A stretch of 64,000 bases of DNA from Microtetraspora sp. NBRC 16547 (GCF_030268965.1 NZ_BSSE01000028.1:1-64000); one strand, 5' to 3'; counted from the first letter of the stretch, positions 11,073 to 20,606 are shown. The notes: generated by a model from the letters alone, not told the origin. Program-made: numbers and translations.

Positions 11073-11472
11073 GCAGCGAGATCTCGCTTCCGGCGAACCG
11101 CCAGGAGGCATCGTCCGTAGTGAGCACGGGCCAGTTCCGTTCCATCGCACAGACGGCGGCGTGCCCGAGAGAAAGTCGGTGCTCGGACTTGACGACGTCC
11201 TCGCCGTACATCCTGATGTGGATGTTGTAGGCCCTCCGGGTGGAGAGGTCGTCGTACAGGACCATGATCCTGTCCAGCATGGTCAGGATGTTGTTGAGTT
11301 CGTGGATCTCCTCGACCTCGATGAGCGCCGTGGCGAGGGACGCGGTGGGAACGAGCAGAGACGTGGACGTTTCGTATGCCTGGTCGACGACGTTCACCAT
11401 GTCCGGCTTGTCGTTGGCCAGCGCGAGCACCGCGGAATGATCGAGAACGAGTCCCGACAGCCCCCTAACCAC
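11056..11472 (-). CDS. PIN-domain protein, probable type II toxin
   Basis: A 138-aa protein with the layout of a PIN-like RNase toxin: an early acidic residue in GLVLDHSAVLALA, a central acidic stretch, and LSLGHAAVCAM followed by VLTTDDASW near the C-terminus. The usual PIN quartet is only partly clear: the first Asp and the late Asp-Asp are present, the middle one is uncertain. The GTG start overlaps the end of the RHH-like gene by 8 bases, as in toxin-antitoxin pairs. Its 3' end runs into the mak stop region. Nuclease activity is inferred. Confidence 0.65.
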   Translation of the reverse strand: MVRGLSGLVLDHSAVLALANDKPDMVNVVDQAYETSTSLLVPTASLATALIEVEEIHELNNILTMLDRIMVLYDDLSTRRAYNIHIRMYGEDVVKSEHRLSLGHAAVCAMERNWPVLTTDDASWRFAGSEISLLIVES

Positions 11473-11716
11473 GCTCTTCCCGTCCGAACCACTCCGCGAC
11501 CTTGCGCCGGGAGCGCTCGAACGCCTCTGGGTCCTTCTCCTTCGCCCGCTCGATCGCCGCGTCGATGACCACCCGGGACATCGCGGTTCTGTCGATCTCC
11601 TTGATAGCGGCCGACGTCAAGAACGCTGACACCGAGTCGGCTTTCCTGCTGTCGACCAGCTCCTGGATCGCCTCCGCAACCTCGTCGGGCACTGAAATGG
11701 ACAGCTTCTTTGTCAT
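11465..11716 (-). CDS. Ribbon-helix-helix-like antitoxin
   Basis: An 83-aa protein starting MTKKLSISVPDEVAEAI. A short beta strand followed by helices is the mark of RHH (CopG/MetJ-type) DNA-binding antitoxins. The C-terminal part is charged (RAKEKDPEAFERSRRKV), as in a toxin-binding tail. It lies upstream of and overlaps the PIN gene, so the pair is probably autoregulated and translationally coupled. Both read against the surrounding glg operon and separate mak from glgB. Confidence 0.7.
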   Translation of the reverse strand: MTKKLSISVPDEVAEAIQELVDSRKADSVSAFLTSAAIKEIDRTAMSRVVIDAAIERAKEKDPEAFERSRRKVAEWFGREERG

Positions 11717-11762
11717 GCGTCGATACTACTTTGAGTAGCACGAAAGATGCTACCGAATCGTG

Positions 11763-11888
11763 TCAATCAGCCTCTTGCCGTCCGGCCTCGGTCCAGATCG
11801 CTTCGGCGAACTGTCGCTCCTCGTCGGTGAATGCGCCGTGTTCTCGCTCGTACTCCCGCGATGTGCGCCGCGGAGCCCTCCCGGGACC
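11763..11888 (-). pseudogene. Remnant, possibly of an antitoxin C-terminus
   Basis: A reverse frame between in-frame stops at 11889-11891 and 11763-11765 reads SREYEREHGAFTDEERQFAE, then AIWTEAGRQEAD. Acidic C-terminal tails of this kind (EYE.EHG..T.EE) are common in small VapB/Phd-type antitoxins. No start codon is left and an upstream TGA cuts it off, so I read it as a decayed fragment beside the intact TA pair. The family assignment is from resemblance only. Confidence 0.3.
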
Positions 11889-11982
11889 TCACTGAGCGCG
11901 ATCAACGGAGATGAGGGCGAGCACACCGATCTTTCACGCGAAGAAATGGGTGTTCCACGCGGTGTGGGGGCAGGGTTAGAGG

Positions 11983-14148
11983 ATGGATCTCGATCGGCTG
12001 GCCGGCGGCGCTCATCACGACCCACACTCCATCCTCGGTGCGCATCCCGAGCGTGACGGTGTCACGATCCGTGTGCTGCGACCTCTCGCCGAGAAGGTCG
12101 AGGCCCTCGTGGACGGCACCGCGCACGAGCTGCGTCATGTCGCCTCGGGAGTGTTCGAGGTGACCATCCCGGGGCTGGACAAGATCCCCGACTACCGGCT
12201 GCGGATCACCTATCCGGGGACCGCGCCGTACGAGACGGGTGACCCGTACCGGCACTGGCCGACGCTCGGCGAGGTGGACCTGCACCTGATCAGCGAGGGA
12301 CGGCACGAGCGGCTGTGGGAGGTACTCGGCGCGCGCGTGCTGCGCCACGAGGACACCGACGGGACCGCCTTCGCCGTCTGGGCGCCGAACGCGCTGGGCG
12401 TGCGGGTGATCGGCGATTTCAACCGCTGGGACGGCACCGGGCACCCCATGCGCTCGCTCGGCAGGTCGGGAGTGTGGGAGCTGTTCATCCCGGAGGTCGG
12501 GCCGGGCACCCGCTACAAGTTCGCGATCCTCGGCATCGACGGCGTGTGGCGCGAGAAGGCGGACCCCATGGCTCGCCACACCGAGGTCCCCCCGGCCACC
12601 GCGTCGATCGTCGAGCAGTCGGAATACGCCTGGCGTGACGACGCGTGGCTGGCGGAGCGGGCCGGCCGCGACGCGGTGGCCGAGCCGATGAGCGTCTACG
12701 AGATGCACCTGGGCTCGTGGCGGCCCGGGCTCTCCTATCGCGATCTCGCGACCGAGCTGGTCGCGTACGTCAAGGAGATGGGCTTCACGCACGTGGAGTT
12801 CATGCCGGTGGCGGAGCACCCGTTCGGCGGGTCGTGGGGATACCAGGTCACCTCCTACTACGCCCCCACGTCGCGGTTCGGGGCGCCCGACGACTTCAGA
12901 CATCTGGTGGACGAGCTGCACCGGGCGGGCATCGGCGTGATCGTCGACTGGGTGCCCGCGCACTTCCCGATGGACGAGTGGGCGCTGGCCCGGTTCGACG
13001 GGACCCCGCTGTACGAGCACGCCGATCCGAGCCGCGGCGAGCACCCGGACTGGGGCACCTACGTGTTCGACTTCGGACGGCACGAGGTGCGCAACTTCCT
13101 GGTGGCCAACGCGGTCTACTGGCTGAGGGAGTTCCACGTCGACGGGCTGCGGGTGGACGCCGTCGCCTCGATGCTGTACCTCGACTACTCCCGCCGCGAG
13201 GGCGAGTGGACTCCGAACGTCTACGGCGGCCGGGAGAACCTGGACGCGATCGAGTTCCTCAAGGAGATGAACACGGTCAGCTATCGCGAGGTCCCGGGCA
13301 TCGTGACGATCGCGGAGGAGTCGACGGCGTGGCCGGGAGTGTCCCAGCCGGTTCACCTGGGCGGGCTCGGCTTCGGCTTCAAGTGGAACATGGGCTGGAT
13401 GCACGACACGCTGGCCTACCTCAAGCACGAGCCGATCTTCCGGCAGTACCACCACCATCAGATGACGTTCTCCCTGATGTACGCGTACTCCGAGAACTTC
13501 GTGCTGCCGTTGTCGCACGACGAGGTGGTCCACATGAAGGGGTCGCTGCTCGGCAAGATGCCGGGCGACGAGTGGCAGCGCTTCGCGAACCTCCGCGCGC
13601 TGTACGGCTTCATGTGGGCGCATCCGGGCAAGCAGCTCCTGTTCATGGGCGGGGAGTTCGGCCAGGGCTCGGAGTGGTCGGAGTCCAGGGGCCTCGACTG
13701 GTGGGTGCTCGACTTCGACTTCCACCAGGGGGTGCAGCGGCTGGTCCGCGACCTGAACCGGACATATCGCGAAACGCCCGCGCTGTACGCCCTGGACAGC
13801 GACCCCGACGGGTTCCAGTGGATCGACGCCGACGACGCCCAGGGGAACGTGTTCTCCTTCCTGCGGTATGACGGGTCCGGCTCGGCACTGGCCTGCGTCG
13901 CCAACTTCTCCGGCGCGCCGCACGACGACTACCGCCTGGGCCTTCCCGCCGCGGGCAGGTGGGAGGAGGTCGTCAACACCGACGCCTATGACTACGCCGG
14001 GAGCGGCGTCGGGAACATGGGCGCGGTCGAGGCGGTGGAGGAGCCGCACCACGGTCTCCCGTGCTCGGCGCGGCTCCGCGTGCCCCCTCTGGCCACGATC
14101 TGGCTGCGCCGTACCGCGGGGGCAGCTCACTCGGAGACGACGACATAG
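11983..14148 (+). CDS. glgB: 1,4-alpha-glucan branching enzyme
   Basis: GH13_9 enzyme that makes alpha-1,6 branches. The 721 residues include the N-terminal branching-enzyme modules ([31 protein letters not shown]). The catalytic domain has the nucleophile Asp392 in [10 protein letters not shown] and acid/base Glu445 in [20 protein letters not shown]-like residues are seen as [13 protein letters not shown]. It completes the GlgE pathway (TreS, Mak, GlgE, GlgB). The reverse-strand TA pair and a 266-base gap separate it from mak, so it probably has its own promoter here. Confidence 0.96.
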   Translation: MDLDRLAGGAHHDPHSILGAHPERDGVTIRVLRPLAEKVEALVDGTAHELRHVASGVFEVTIPGLDKIPDYRLRITYPGTAPYETGDPYRHWPTLGEVDLHLISEGRHERLWEVLGARVLRHEDTDGTAFAVWAPNALGVRVIGDFNRWDGTGHPMRSLGRSGVWELFIPEVGPGTRYKFAILGIDGVWREKADPMARHTEVPPATASIVEQSEYAWRDDAWLAERAGRDAVAEPMSVYEMHLGSWRPGLSYRDLATELVAYVKEMGFTHVEFMPVAEHPFGGSWGYQVTSYYAPTSRFGAPDDFRHLVDELHRAGIGVIVDWVPAHFPMDEWALARFDGTPLYEHADPSRGEHPDWGTYVFDFGRHEVRNFLVANAVYWLREFHVDGLRVDAVASMLYLDYSRREGEWTPNVYGGRENLDAIEFLKEMNTVSYREVPGIVTIAEESTAWPGVSQPVHLGGLGFGFKWNMGWMHDTLAYLKHEPIFRQYHHHQMTFSLMYAYSENFVLPLSHDEVVHMKGSLLGKMPGDEWQRFANLRALYGFMWAHPGKQLLFMGGEFGQGSEWSESRGLDWWVLDFDFHQGVQRLVRDLNRTYRETPALYALDSDPDGFQWIDADDAQGNVFSFLRYDGSGSALACVANFSGAPHDDYRLGLPAAGRWEEVVNTDAYDYAGSGVGNMGAVEAVEEPHHGLPCSARLRVPPLATIWLRRTAGAAHSETTT

Positions 14149-14188
14149 CGCCACTCCGTCGCGCGAAATCGTCACTTATGGTGGCACT

Positions 14189-15877
14189 ATGGACGCGACG
14201 AAAGCGATCATCGATACGGTCGACCGGTTGCGGCAGCGCCGCACAGCGCCACTGGTCCTGGAGCTCGACCTGACGGAGGGACTCACGGAAGGACCGCCGG
14301 TCGATCCGCTGAGTGCGATCATGACCATGCGCAAGGCGCGGCTGGCCGACGTTCTCTCCGGGCTCAAGCGGGCCCGCCAGGACCCCCGGGTGCGCGCGGT
14401 CATCGTCAAGATCGGCGGGCATCCGCTCGGCCTGGGCATGGTCCAGGAGGTGCGGGCCGCCCTCCTCCGGCTCCGCGCCACCGGGAAGCTGACCGTCGCG
14501 TTCGGGGAGACCTTCGGGGAGTTCGCCGCCGGGACCGTCCCGTACTACCTGGCCAGCGCCTGCGAGCGGGTCTACCTGCAGCCGTCCGGGGACGTGGGGC
14601 TGACGGGCGTCTCGCTTGAGCAGCGGTTCGTCCGTGACGCGCTGGCCAAGGCCGGCGTGGAATACCAGCTCGGCCAGCGGTACGAGTACAAGACCGCGGC
14701 CAACACGTTCACCCAGAACCACATGACCGACGCGCACCGCGAGTCCGCGACCCGGATCGCCGAGTCGGTGACCGAGCAGATCGTGAAGGGCATCGCCGAA
14801 GCGCGCTCCCTCACGCCCGAACGGGTCCGCGAGCTGATCGACCAGGGACCGTTCGTCGGGCCGGAGGCGCTCGAAGCCGGTCTCGTCGACGCCCTGAAAT
14901 ATCGCGACGAGGTGTACGGCGAGACGGTCGGCGACGCCCACCTCCTCTACGTCTCCCGGTACGCCAGGAACCCGCTGCCCAAGAAGCTCCCGCACCCCGG
15001 CGAGCACGTCGTCGCGCTGGTCCACGGGATCGGCATGATCCGCCTGGGGCGCAGCGGCCGTTCACCGCTCGGCGGCGGGAACTCCATGGGGTCCGACACG
15101 ATCTGCGCCGCGCTGCGCTCGGCCCGCCGCGACGACAAGGTGAAGGCGATCGTGTTCCGGGTGGACAGCCCCGGCGGGTCGTACGTCGCGTCCGACGCCA
15201 TCTGGCGTGAGGTGGTGCTGGCCCGCAAGGCGGGCAAGCCGGTCATCGTCTCCATGGGCGACCTCGCCGCGTCCGGCGGGTACTTCGTGTCGATGGCCGC
15301 CGACGTGATCGTGGCCCAGCCCGGCACGCTCACCGGCTCGATCGGCGTGTTCGGCGGCAAGCCGGTCGTCAGCGAGCTGCTCGGCAAGATCGGCGTGGTG
15401 ACGGAGGCGGTGACCGAGGGCGTCAACGCCGGGATGTTCTCCCCCACGCGCGAGTTCTCCGGCCCGCAGTGGGATCGGGTGAACGCCTGGCTCGACCGCA
15501 TCTACGACGATTTCGTGGGCAAGGTGGCGCAGGGACGCGGGCTGGACCGGGACCGGGCGCACGAGCTGGCCAGAGGCCGGGTCTGGACCGGTGCCGACGC
15601 GCTGGAGGGCCGCCTGGTGGACGAGCTCGGCGGTCTGGAGGACGCCTTGGCCCTCGCCAGGAAGAAGGCGGGTCTCGCCGTGGACGCGCCGGTCAGGACC
15701 TATCCGCGGATGCATCCCCTTGAGCGGCTGTTCCCGCCCGAGTCGAGCGAGGACAGGTCGGCGGCCCCGGCCCGGATCCGCCTGGAGGCGTGGGGGCCGA
15801 TGGCCCGCGTCGCCGCCGAGCTGGGCCTCCCGGCGTACGGCCCGCTCGTCCTGCCCGGCTGGTGGACGATCCGCTGA
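14189..15877 (+). CDS. sppA: Signal peptide peptidase SppA-type serine protease
   Basis: A 562-aa double-domain (67-kDa type) member of the S49 family. The general-base lysine is in the N-terminal half (YEYKTAANTF, Lys168) and the nucleophile serine in the C-terminal half (DLAASGGYF, Ser362). FRVDSPGGS and GTLTGSIGVFGGKP flank it. No N-terminal membrane helix is visible, unlike E. coli SppA, so a cytoplasmic or peripheral location is possible. The ATG at 14189 is chosen because homology begins there. It lies 40 bases after glgB and converges with the next gene. Confidence 0.9.
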   Translation: MDATKAIIDTVDRLRQRRTAPLVLELDLTEGLTEGPPVDPLSAIMTMRKARLADVLSGLKRARQDPRVRAVIVKIGGHPLGLGMVQEVRAALLRLRATGKLTVAFGETFGEFAAGTVPYYLASACERVYLQPSGDVGLTGVSLEQRFVRDALAKAGVEYQLGQRYEYKTAANTFTQNHMTDAHRESATRIAESVTEQIVKGIAEARSLTPERVRELIDQGPFVGPEALEAGLVDALKYRDEVYGETVGDAHLLYVSRYARNPLPKKLPHPGEHVVALVHGIGMIRLGRSGRSPLGGGNSMGSDTICAALRSARRDDKVKAIVFRVDSPGGSYVASDAIWREVVLARKAGKPVIVSMGDLAASGGYFVSMAADVIVAQPGTLTGSIGVFGGKPVVSELLGKIGVVTEAVTEGVNAGMFSPTREFSGPQWDRVNAWLDRIYDDFVGKVAQGRGLDRDRAHELARGRVWTGADALEGRLVDELGGLEDALALARKKAGLAVDAPVRTYPRMHPLERLFPPESSEDRSAAPARIRLEAWGPMARVAAELGLPAYGPLVLPGWWTIR

Positions 15878-15900
15878 CCAGTTCATAGCACCTGTCGCCG

Positions 15901-17703
15901 TCAGGCCCGGGGAATGCGTACTTCGACGGGGGTCAGGTCGTCCGGCACGCTCCCGGGGTACAGCCCGGACAGCATCGCGCCGACCGTGTAGAGATTCCAG
16001 GCCAGCGCGGGCTGCTTGACCGCGGGGGCGGCGAACAGGTCCTCGACGGCGTCCTTCCTGACGATGTCCCAGAGGACGTCGCCGTCCAGCACGCCCTCGC
16101 GGAGAACCGCGGTCAGCTGCTCGCCGGGGCTGGTCCGCCAGTTCCAGCCGCCCGCGCCCTTCTTCTGCGCCGCCGGGGCGGGCGGCTGCCGCCGGGCGAG
16201 CAGGGACTCCCATCGGGAGGGAGTGCGCTCGGCCATGAACCTCCATTCGGCGCCCTCGATCGGTATCCGCCGCAGCTGGGGAGCGAACATGCCGATGAGC
16301 TCGTGGACGACCTCCTCGGAACGGCGCCACATGGGGTCGAGCGCGAGCGCCGCCGCCACCACCCGGTTGTCGAGAAACGGCTGCACGGCGTCTCCCCTCC
16401 GCAGGGACCCCGCGCGGGCGGCCGCGTGCCATCTGCCCACCCTGTAGGTGACGTACATGTGGTCGAGGACCTGGGCCGGATCGGTCATGGCCCGCTCCTG
16501 CCAGGGAGCGGCGAGGCGGCGCGCGTGCGCGTTGGCGTCCTCGGTGAAGAGTGCCTCGTCCTTCAGGAAGAAGACGTCCACTCTCCGCCGCATCGCTTTG
16601 GGGGCGGGATTCCCCTGGCTGTAGAGGAACCCGCCGCGCAGGATCTCACCGCTCTGCCCGGACATGGTGAGCCTGGAGCTGTACGGCAGGTACTCGACGA
16701 TGGTCTCGTAGGCGGAGGTCATGCCCTCGCACGTACGCAGCACCTCGAACGTACGGCGGAGCGGGTGCTCCACGAGCACCGCGTCCCGCTGCTCGGTGCG
16801 CTTGGGGGGAATCACCGTGTGCTCGACACCGAGCTTCGCGGCGATCCGCCGCGCGATCACCACATCCGGGTGGTCGTCCAGACCGTTGGTCGTCACCCGG
16901 AACGGAACCTTGGCCGCGTGGAGCAGGGCGGCCATGAGCCGGCTGTCCCGTCCTCCGGTGAGCGCCAGATTCACCTGGTCGGTGAGCGGCCTGACCGTTT
17001 CTATCAGCGCTTCGGCCAACCCCTCGATCGCGTCCCGCTTGCCCCGGCGGGACTCCGGTACGGGTCCGGACCCGGGCAACGGGACCGACGTGATCTTCCG
17101 GATTCCGTCGCGGATCTCCAGCGTGGTCGCCGGCGGCAACGCGCGCACTCCCTCGAAGGGCGTCTCGTCGGACAGGAAGTAGCCCTGCCGCACCATCGAC
17201 TGGAGGGCCGGCACATCCCAGTCGATGGTGCGGCCGTCACGGGCCACCAGGTGCACGAGCAGCGCGCGGGTTCCCACGATGTGCAGCTCCGGGGTCTCGG
17301 CGTAGAAGACCCCGCACGCCCGCGTCATGTCGGTGACGGCCGTCATCGCCCCCGGTTCGATGCGAAGCGCCGCGAAACACCCTGGCATCCGGTGGGCGGT
17401 GTCGCGCATCGATGACGCGTTGAGCAGATCATGCGCTCCGCTCCAGTCGAGCAACGTTCCGGTGACTCCGAGCGCCCGGGAATCCGTCGCCATGACCAGA
17501 GCCGGCCGTGTGCCGCTCTCTCCCTCGTTCCCCCAACCGAGCAACACGGCCCCGGGAAATCGCCGCTGTACGGCGGCGACGGTGTCCGGCGGCACCGGAA
17601 ACACCTGTTCGACCAGGCTTTCCGCGTGCCGGATCACCTGGTCGAGGAATTCCGGCGGAGCCGTGCCTTTGCTCACCGCCGCGAGAAAAACGCGCACTTT
17701 CAC
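15901..17703 (-). CDS. Asparagine synthetase-like protein without glutaminase cysteine
   Basis: The C-terminal half has a PP-loop ATP pyrophosphatase site, LALTGGRDSRLMAAL (about residue 245), and later SGQSGEILRGG and QPFLDNRVV, as in the AsnB fold. The N-terminal half resembles an Ntn amidotransferase domain (FEGVRALPPATTLEI; CFAALRIEPG). It lacks the required Cys2 (it begins MKVRVF), so it should not hydrolyse glutamine. Such proteins adenylate a carboxylate and form an amide or lactam; some serve in natural-product or cell-surface assembly. No partner genes for asparagine, lasso-peptide or beta-lactam synthesis are near. The substrate is unknown. Confidence 0.75.
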   Translation of the reverse strand: MKVRVFLAAVSKGTAPPEFLDQVIRHAESLVEQVFPVPPDTVAAVQRRFPGAVLLGWGNEGESGTRPALVMATDSRALGVTGTLLDWSGAHDLLNASSMRDTAHRMPGCFAALRIEPGAMTAVTDMTRACGVFYAETPELHIVGTRALLVHLVARDGRTIDWDVPALQSMVRQGYFLSDETPFEGVRALPPATTLEIRDGIRKITSVPLPGSGPVPESRRGKRDAIEGLAEALIETVRPLTDQVNLALTGGRDSRLMAALLHAAKVPFRVTTNGLDDHPDVVIARRIAAKLGVEHTVIPPKRTEQRDAVLVEHPLRRTFEVLRTCEGMTSAYETIVEYLPYSSRLTMSGQSGEILRGGFLYSQGNPAPKAMRRRVDVFFLKDEALFTEDANAHARRLAAPWQERAMTDPAQVLDHMYVTYRVGRWHAAARAGSLRRGDAVQPFLDNRVVAAALALDPMWRRSEEVVHELIGMFAPQLRRIPIEGAEWRFMAERTPSRWESLLARRQPPAPAAQKKGAGGWNWRTSPGEQLTAVLREGVLDGDVLWDIVRKDAVEDLFAAPAVKQPALAWNLYTVGAMLSGLYPGSVPDDLTPVEVRIPRA

Positions 17704-18164
17704 CTCACAGAGTCACATGTCCGGCTGTCTGAGGTCGGGGCGATATCGCGTGCTCCCGCATCGCGTGCTCCCGCATCGCGCGCCCTCAGTGATGCGGCGG
17801 ACCCGCCGGTGGATCCGGTGCGAATCCGGCACGGCAGCGCGCGATCGCGACATCACAGCCGTAGTCGGTCGTCGATCTACGATCCGTTGCAGCCGCGGTG
17901 TGGCGGCTGCAATCAGGACGATCGACTTACACGTGGATTTTCACCGGGAGATGCCGCGGCATCGGCTGAACCCCGCACGAACGCCAGTGCGCCAGTGCGC
18001 CATAAATCCTGACCATCAGTACCCCCGTATCCAAAACGGCAAATCCATTCATGATCGTTGCACATGGAGGTCCGAACTGTCAGGTGAATATCAATATGAC
18101 AGTAAAAGGCGCGCTTTCCCGGTTTCAGCGCGCAACCGATGTCACGCTGAAGAATCAATCAATT
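17704..18164. other. Non-coding stretch upstream of the asparagine-synthetase-like gene
   Basis: About 460 bases, less GC-rich than the surroundings, with no frame I trust. A 15-base unit (ATCGCGTGCTCCCGC) is repeated at 17745-17759 and 17760-17774 and begins a third time to 17780. The promoter of the asparagine-synthetase-like gene should lie here. A reverse frame at 17913-18158 would start with TTG, lacks a ribosome site and looks random. Confidence 0.5.
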
Positions 18165-18359
18165 TCACGCGGTTCGCATAATCGCCCGGCCCATGCGGCG
18201 GCGGGAGCGGAGCCGTAGGAACGGGGTCCTGGCGGAGTCAATGTGCTCGACGGCCGGCACGGCGGTGGTGAAGAACGTGCGGTCACCGGCCGGCACGACC
18301 AGGGTCGTCGCGGCGACCGCCGACTGGCGGACCACCCGCCCGCGCGTGGAAGGCGCTGC
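18165..18359 (-). pseudogene. Flavin-reductase C-terminal remnant
   Basis: Reading on from the kinase stop codon in the same frame gives 64 more codons to a TGA at 18165-18167. From about 18308 they read TTLVVPAGDRTFFTT, then VEHIDSARTPFLRLRSR. This matches the end of the intact flavin reductase at 20127-20606 (TTQVVPAGDHMLFVA, then VDYIDPAKAPLVRLRAR). The N-terminal two thirds of such a protein are missing and no start codon is present. A decayed copy thus lies just downstream of the kinase and the intact copy just upstream of it. Confidence 0.7.
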
Positions 18360-20012
18360 TCAGGAGGGCGTGATGAAGGACCTGAACACGGCCCGCATCG
18401 TGGGCTGGAAGGTGTCCCAATATTGCTCGCGCACCTGCCAGTGCAGGAAGCAGAGCGATGCCCCCGTGGAGATCACCCGCGTCACCTGGCGATAGCCACC
18501 CTTCAGCTCGACGATCTCGGAGGAAGGGGTCGCCGTGAAGCCGGTGAACTCCAACTCCGCCGCCTCGCCGACGCTCACGGGTACCCGGGCGAGATTGGCG
18601 CGCTCGTATTTCGTGCCCTCCGCCTCGAAGTCGCGATCCATTTTCTCCAGGTAGCCCATGGGATCGGCCTCGCCGTCTTCCACTTCGCCGACCTCGATGC
18701 TGAGCACCGCGCGTCCCTTGGGATCCGACCACCACTGCTGGCCGTAATCGTTGCGGTCGTTCTTCCACGCCTTGGGTGCCTGGATGGACCACCCCTGGTC
18801 GGAGGAGAAGGAGCGGAGCGCGAGCGTCCTGGGCGGGGCGGACACCGCGGCCGGGCGGTTGCCCGCCCCCTCCGTTTGATCCGCCTTCTCTCCCTGCAGC
18901 AGGAACCAGCCGCCCGCCGCCACTCCCAGCAGCGTGACCGCCGCGATCAGCGTCGCCGTACGGCTTGGCCACCTGTCGGGCATCCGTCCGCGCAAGCGGT
19001 CCCGTACGGACTCTCTCGCTGTGCGCGATCTCCGCTTGCGCCCGGATGAGCGATCGTGGACAGGGCGGGTGGGCTCCTGCCATGACCGGTCATGATCCGG
19101 TGCCACGGCGCCCCCCACAGGACTGTCCATCAAGGGGCCGCCCGGCCTGGCACCGCTCGGCACTGGGCCACCCGGCACAACGCCACTCGCCGCCGCGGCC
19201 AGCAGTCGGTCCGCCTCCTCCGGACCGACGCGGTACGCCGGGTCCTTCACCAGCAGCCCGGCCAGGGCCGGACGGATCTCCGGGGGCACCCGAGTGAGAT
19301 CGGCCTGTTCGTTGCTGATGAGAGCCGCCAGGACAGCCATCCCGCTGTCCCTGTGGAATGGCGACCTCCCGGTGACCAACGCGTACAGAGTCGCTCCGAG
19401 CGACCAGAGATCCGAGGCCGGCCCGGCCTGCGCCCCGCTGACCCGCTCCGGAGCGATGAAACTCGGCGACCCGGTGACCATCCCCGTCCTGGTGAGCGAC
19501 GGGTCCTCCTCAAACGTCGCGATGCCGAAATCGGTGAGCACGATTCGGCCGTCCCGCCCGACCAGGATGTTGGCAGGCTTCACGTCACGATGGATGACAC
19601 CGGCCGCATGAGCGCAGGTCAGCGCGGAGAGCACCTCCCGCCCGATCTCCGCGGCCCGAGCGGCCGGAAGAGGCCCGTTCTCCGCGAGAACCTGATCCAG
19701 AGACCGCGACGGGACGAGCTCCATCACGATCCACGGACGACCGTCCTGCTGGACGGCGTCATAGATCGCGATGATGCCCCGATGGTTGATCCGCGCCGCG
19801 GTCCGCGCCTCACGGGTGGCGCGCTCGATCAGCTCCGCCCGCTGCTCGTCACCGATCCCGGGCGGGAGGATCACCTCCTTGACCGCGATCGGCCGATCGA
19901 GGACCGTGTCGTGACCCTCCCAGACCGTGCCCATCCCGCCCTGACCCAGGGGACGGATCAACTGATAACGGCCAACGATGACCGGAGGGGGAGCAGTCGT
20001 CACCGTGAACAC
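18360..20012 (-). CDS. Membrane Ser/Thr protein kinase (PknB-like catalytic domain)
   Basis: A 550-aa receptor-type kinase. The kinase domain covers about residues 15-275: glycine loop GQGGMG, ATP-binding Lys45 in IAVKEV, catalytic HRDVKPAN (Asp143), DFG at 161-163 and APE within SFIAPERV. A proline- and basic-rich juxtamembrane stretch leads to one membrane helix (about 352-373). The roughly 175-residue outer domain is not a PASTA repeat; it resembles the small lipoprotein-like domain seen in several actinobacterial kinases. The start is GTG 20012. The input signal is unknown. Confidence 0.92.
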   Translation of the reverse strand: MFTVTTAPPPVIVGRYQLIRPLGQGGMGTVWEGHDTVLDRPIAVKEVILPPGIGDEQRAELIERATREARTAARINHRGIIAIYDAVQQDGRPWIVMELVPSRSLDQVLAENGPLPAARAAEIGREVLSALTCAHAAGVIHRDVKPANILVGRDGRIVLTDFGIATFEEDPSLTRTGMVTGSPSFIAPERVSGAQAGPASDLWSLGATLYALVTGRSPFHRDSGMAVLAALISNEQADLTRVPPEIRPALAGLLVKDPAYRVGPEEADRLLAAAASGVVPGGPVPSGARPGGPLMDSPVGGAVAPDHDRSWQEPTRPVHDRSSGRKRRSRTARESVRDRLRGRMPDRWPSRTATLIAAVTLLGVAAGGWFLLQGEKADQTEGAGNRPAAVSAPPRTLALRSFSSDQGWSIQAPKAWKNDRNDYGQQWWSDPKGRAVLSIEVGEVEDGEADPMGYLEKMDRDFEAEGTKYERANLARVPVSVGEAAELEFTGFTATPSSEIVELKGGYRQVTRVISTGASLCFLHWQVREQYWDTFQPTMRAVFRSFITPS

Positions 20013-20126
20013 CGTCCATCAAGAAGCATGTCGTCAACCGACGGTCGATCATGCCACAGTCACCAGGACAAATGTGGCCTTCCCCACCAAACCGGCAGCT
20101 CACGCATGGTACGGAAGGGGGGCCGA

Positions 20127-20606
20127 TCAGGAGACGGAGCGATAACGGGCGCGGAGCCGTACGAGCGGGGCCTTGGCGGGGTCGATGTAGTCGACAGCGA
20201 GCACCTGGGCGACGAAGAGCATGTGGTCGCCCGCCGGGACGACCTGGGTGGTCTCGGCCTCCAGCGCGGCCACCCCTCCCTCCACGACCAGCGCCTCGCT
20301 GTACGGCCCGCGATGGTGGGGGGCGCCGGCCAGGAGCAGCCGGGCGCTCGGGCGGCCGGGCGTGGCGAACCGGGAGGCGATGGCCTGCTGCCCGTCGGAG
20401 AGCAGCGCGATGGCCCAGCGGTCCCGGCGCAGCAACATCTCGGTGAGGTAGCTTCCGGCGGCGAGGCTCACCAGGACGAGGGGCGGGTCGAGCGACACGG
20501 ACATCAGCGTGGAGACCGTGGCCCCCACATCGTCCCTGCCCTCGCGGACCGTGACCACCGACACTCCGGCGGCCAACTGTCCCATCGCCTCGACGAACTC
20601 GCCCAC
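20127..20606 (-). CDS. Flavin reductase-like domain protein
   Basis: A 159-aa FMN-binding split-barrel protein. The early VSVVTVREGRDDVGATVSTL and SVSLDPPLVLVSL match the flavin-reductase component family, which supplies reduced flavin to monooxygenases or oxidises NAD(P)H. The GTG start at 20606 has GGGGGAG five bases upstream. It is 114 bases upstream of the kinase on the same strand. A truncated relative follows the kinase at 18165. No monooxygenase partner is adjacent. Confidence 0.85.
   Translation of the reverse strand: MGEFVEAMGQLAAGVSVVTVREGRDDVGATVSTLMSVSLDPPLVLVSLAAGSYLTEMLLRRDRWAIALLSDGQQAIASRFATPGRPSARLLLAGAPHHRGPYSEALVVEGGVAALEAETTQVVPAGDHMLFVAQVLAVDYIDPAKAPLVRLRARYRSVS

Noticed and set aside
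11750-12025. A 91-codon reverse frame overlapping the glgB start
   Set aside because: Ser/Pro/Arg-rich random composition; the nearby EYEREHG fragment in another frame is the better candidate relic.
11902-14175. A 757-codon reverse open frame across glgB
   Set aside because: Antisense shadow of an unmistakable branching enzyme.
17913-18158. An 81-codon frame upstream of the asparagine-synthetase-like gene, considered as a peptide precursor for a lasso-type cluster
   Set aside because: TTG start without a ribosome site, no leader/core pattern, and no leader peptidase or RRE gene nearby.
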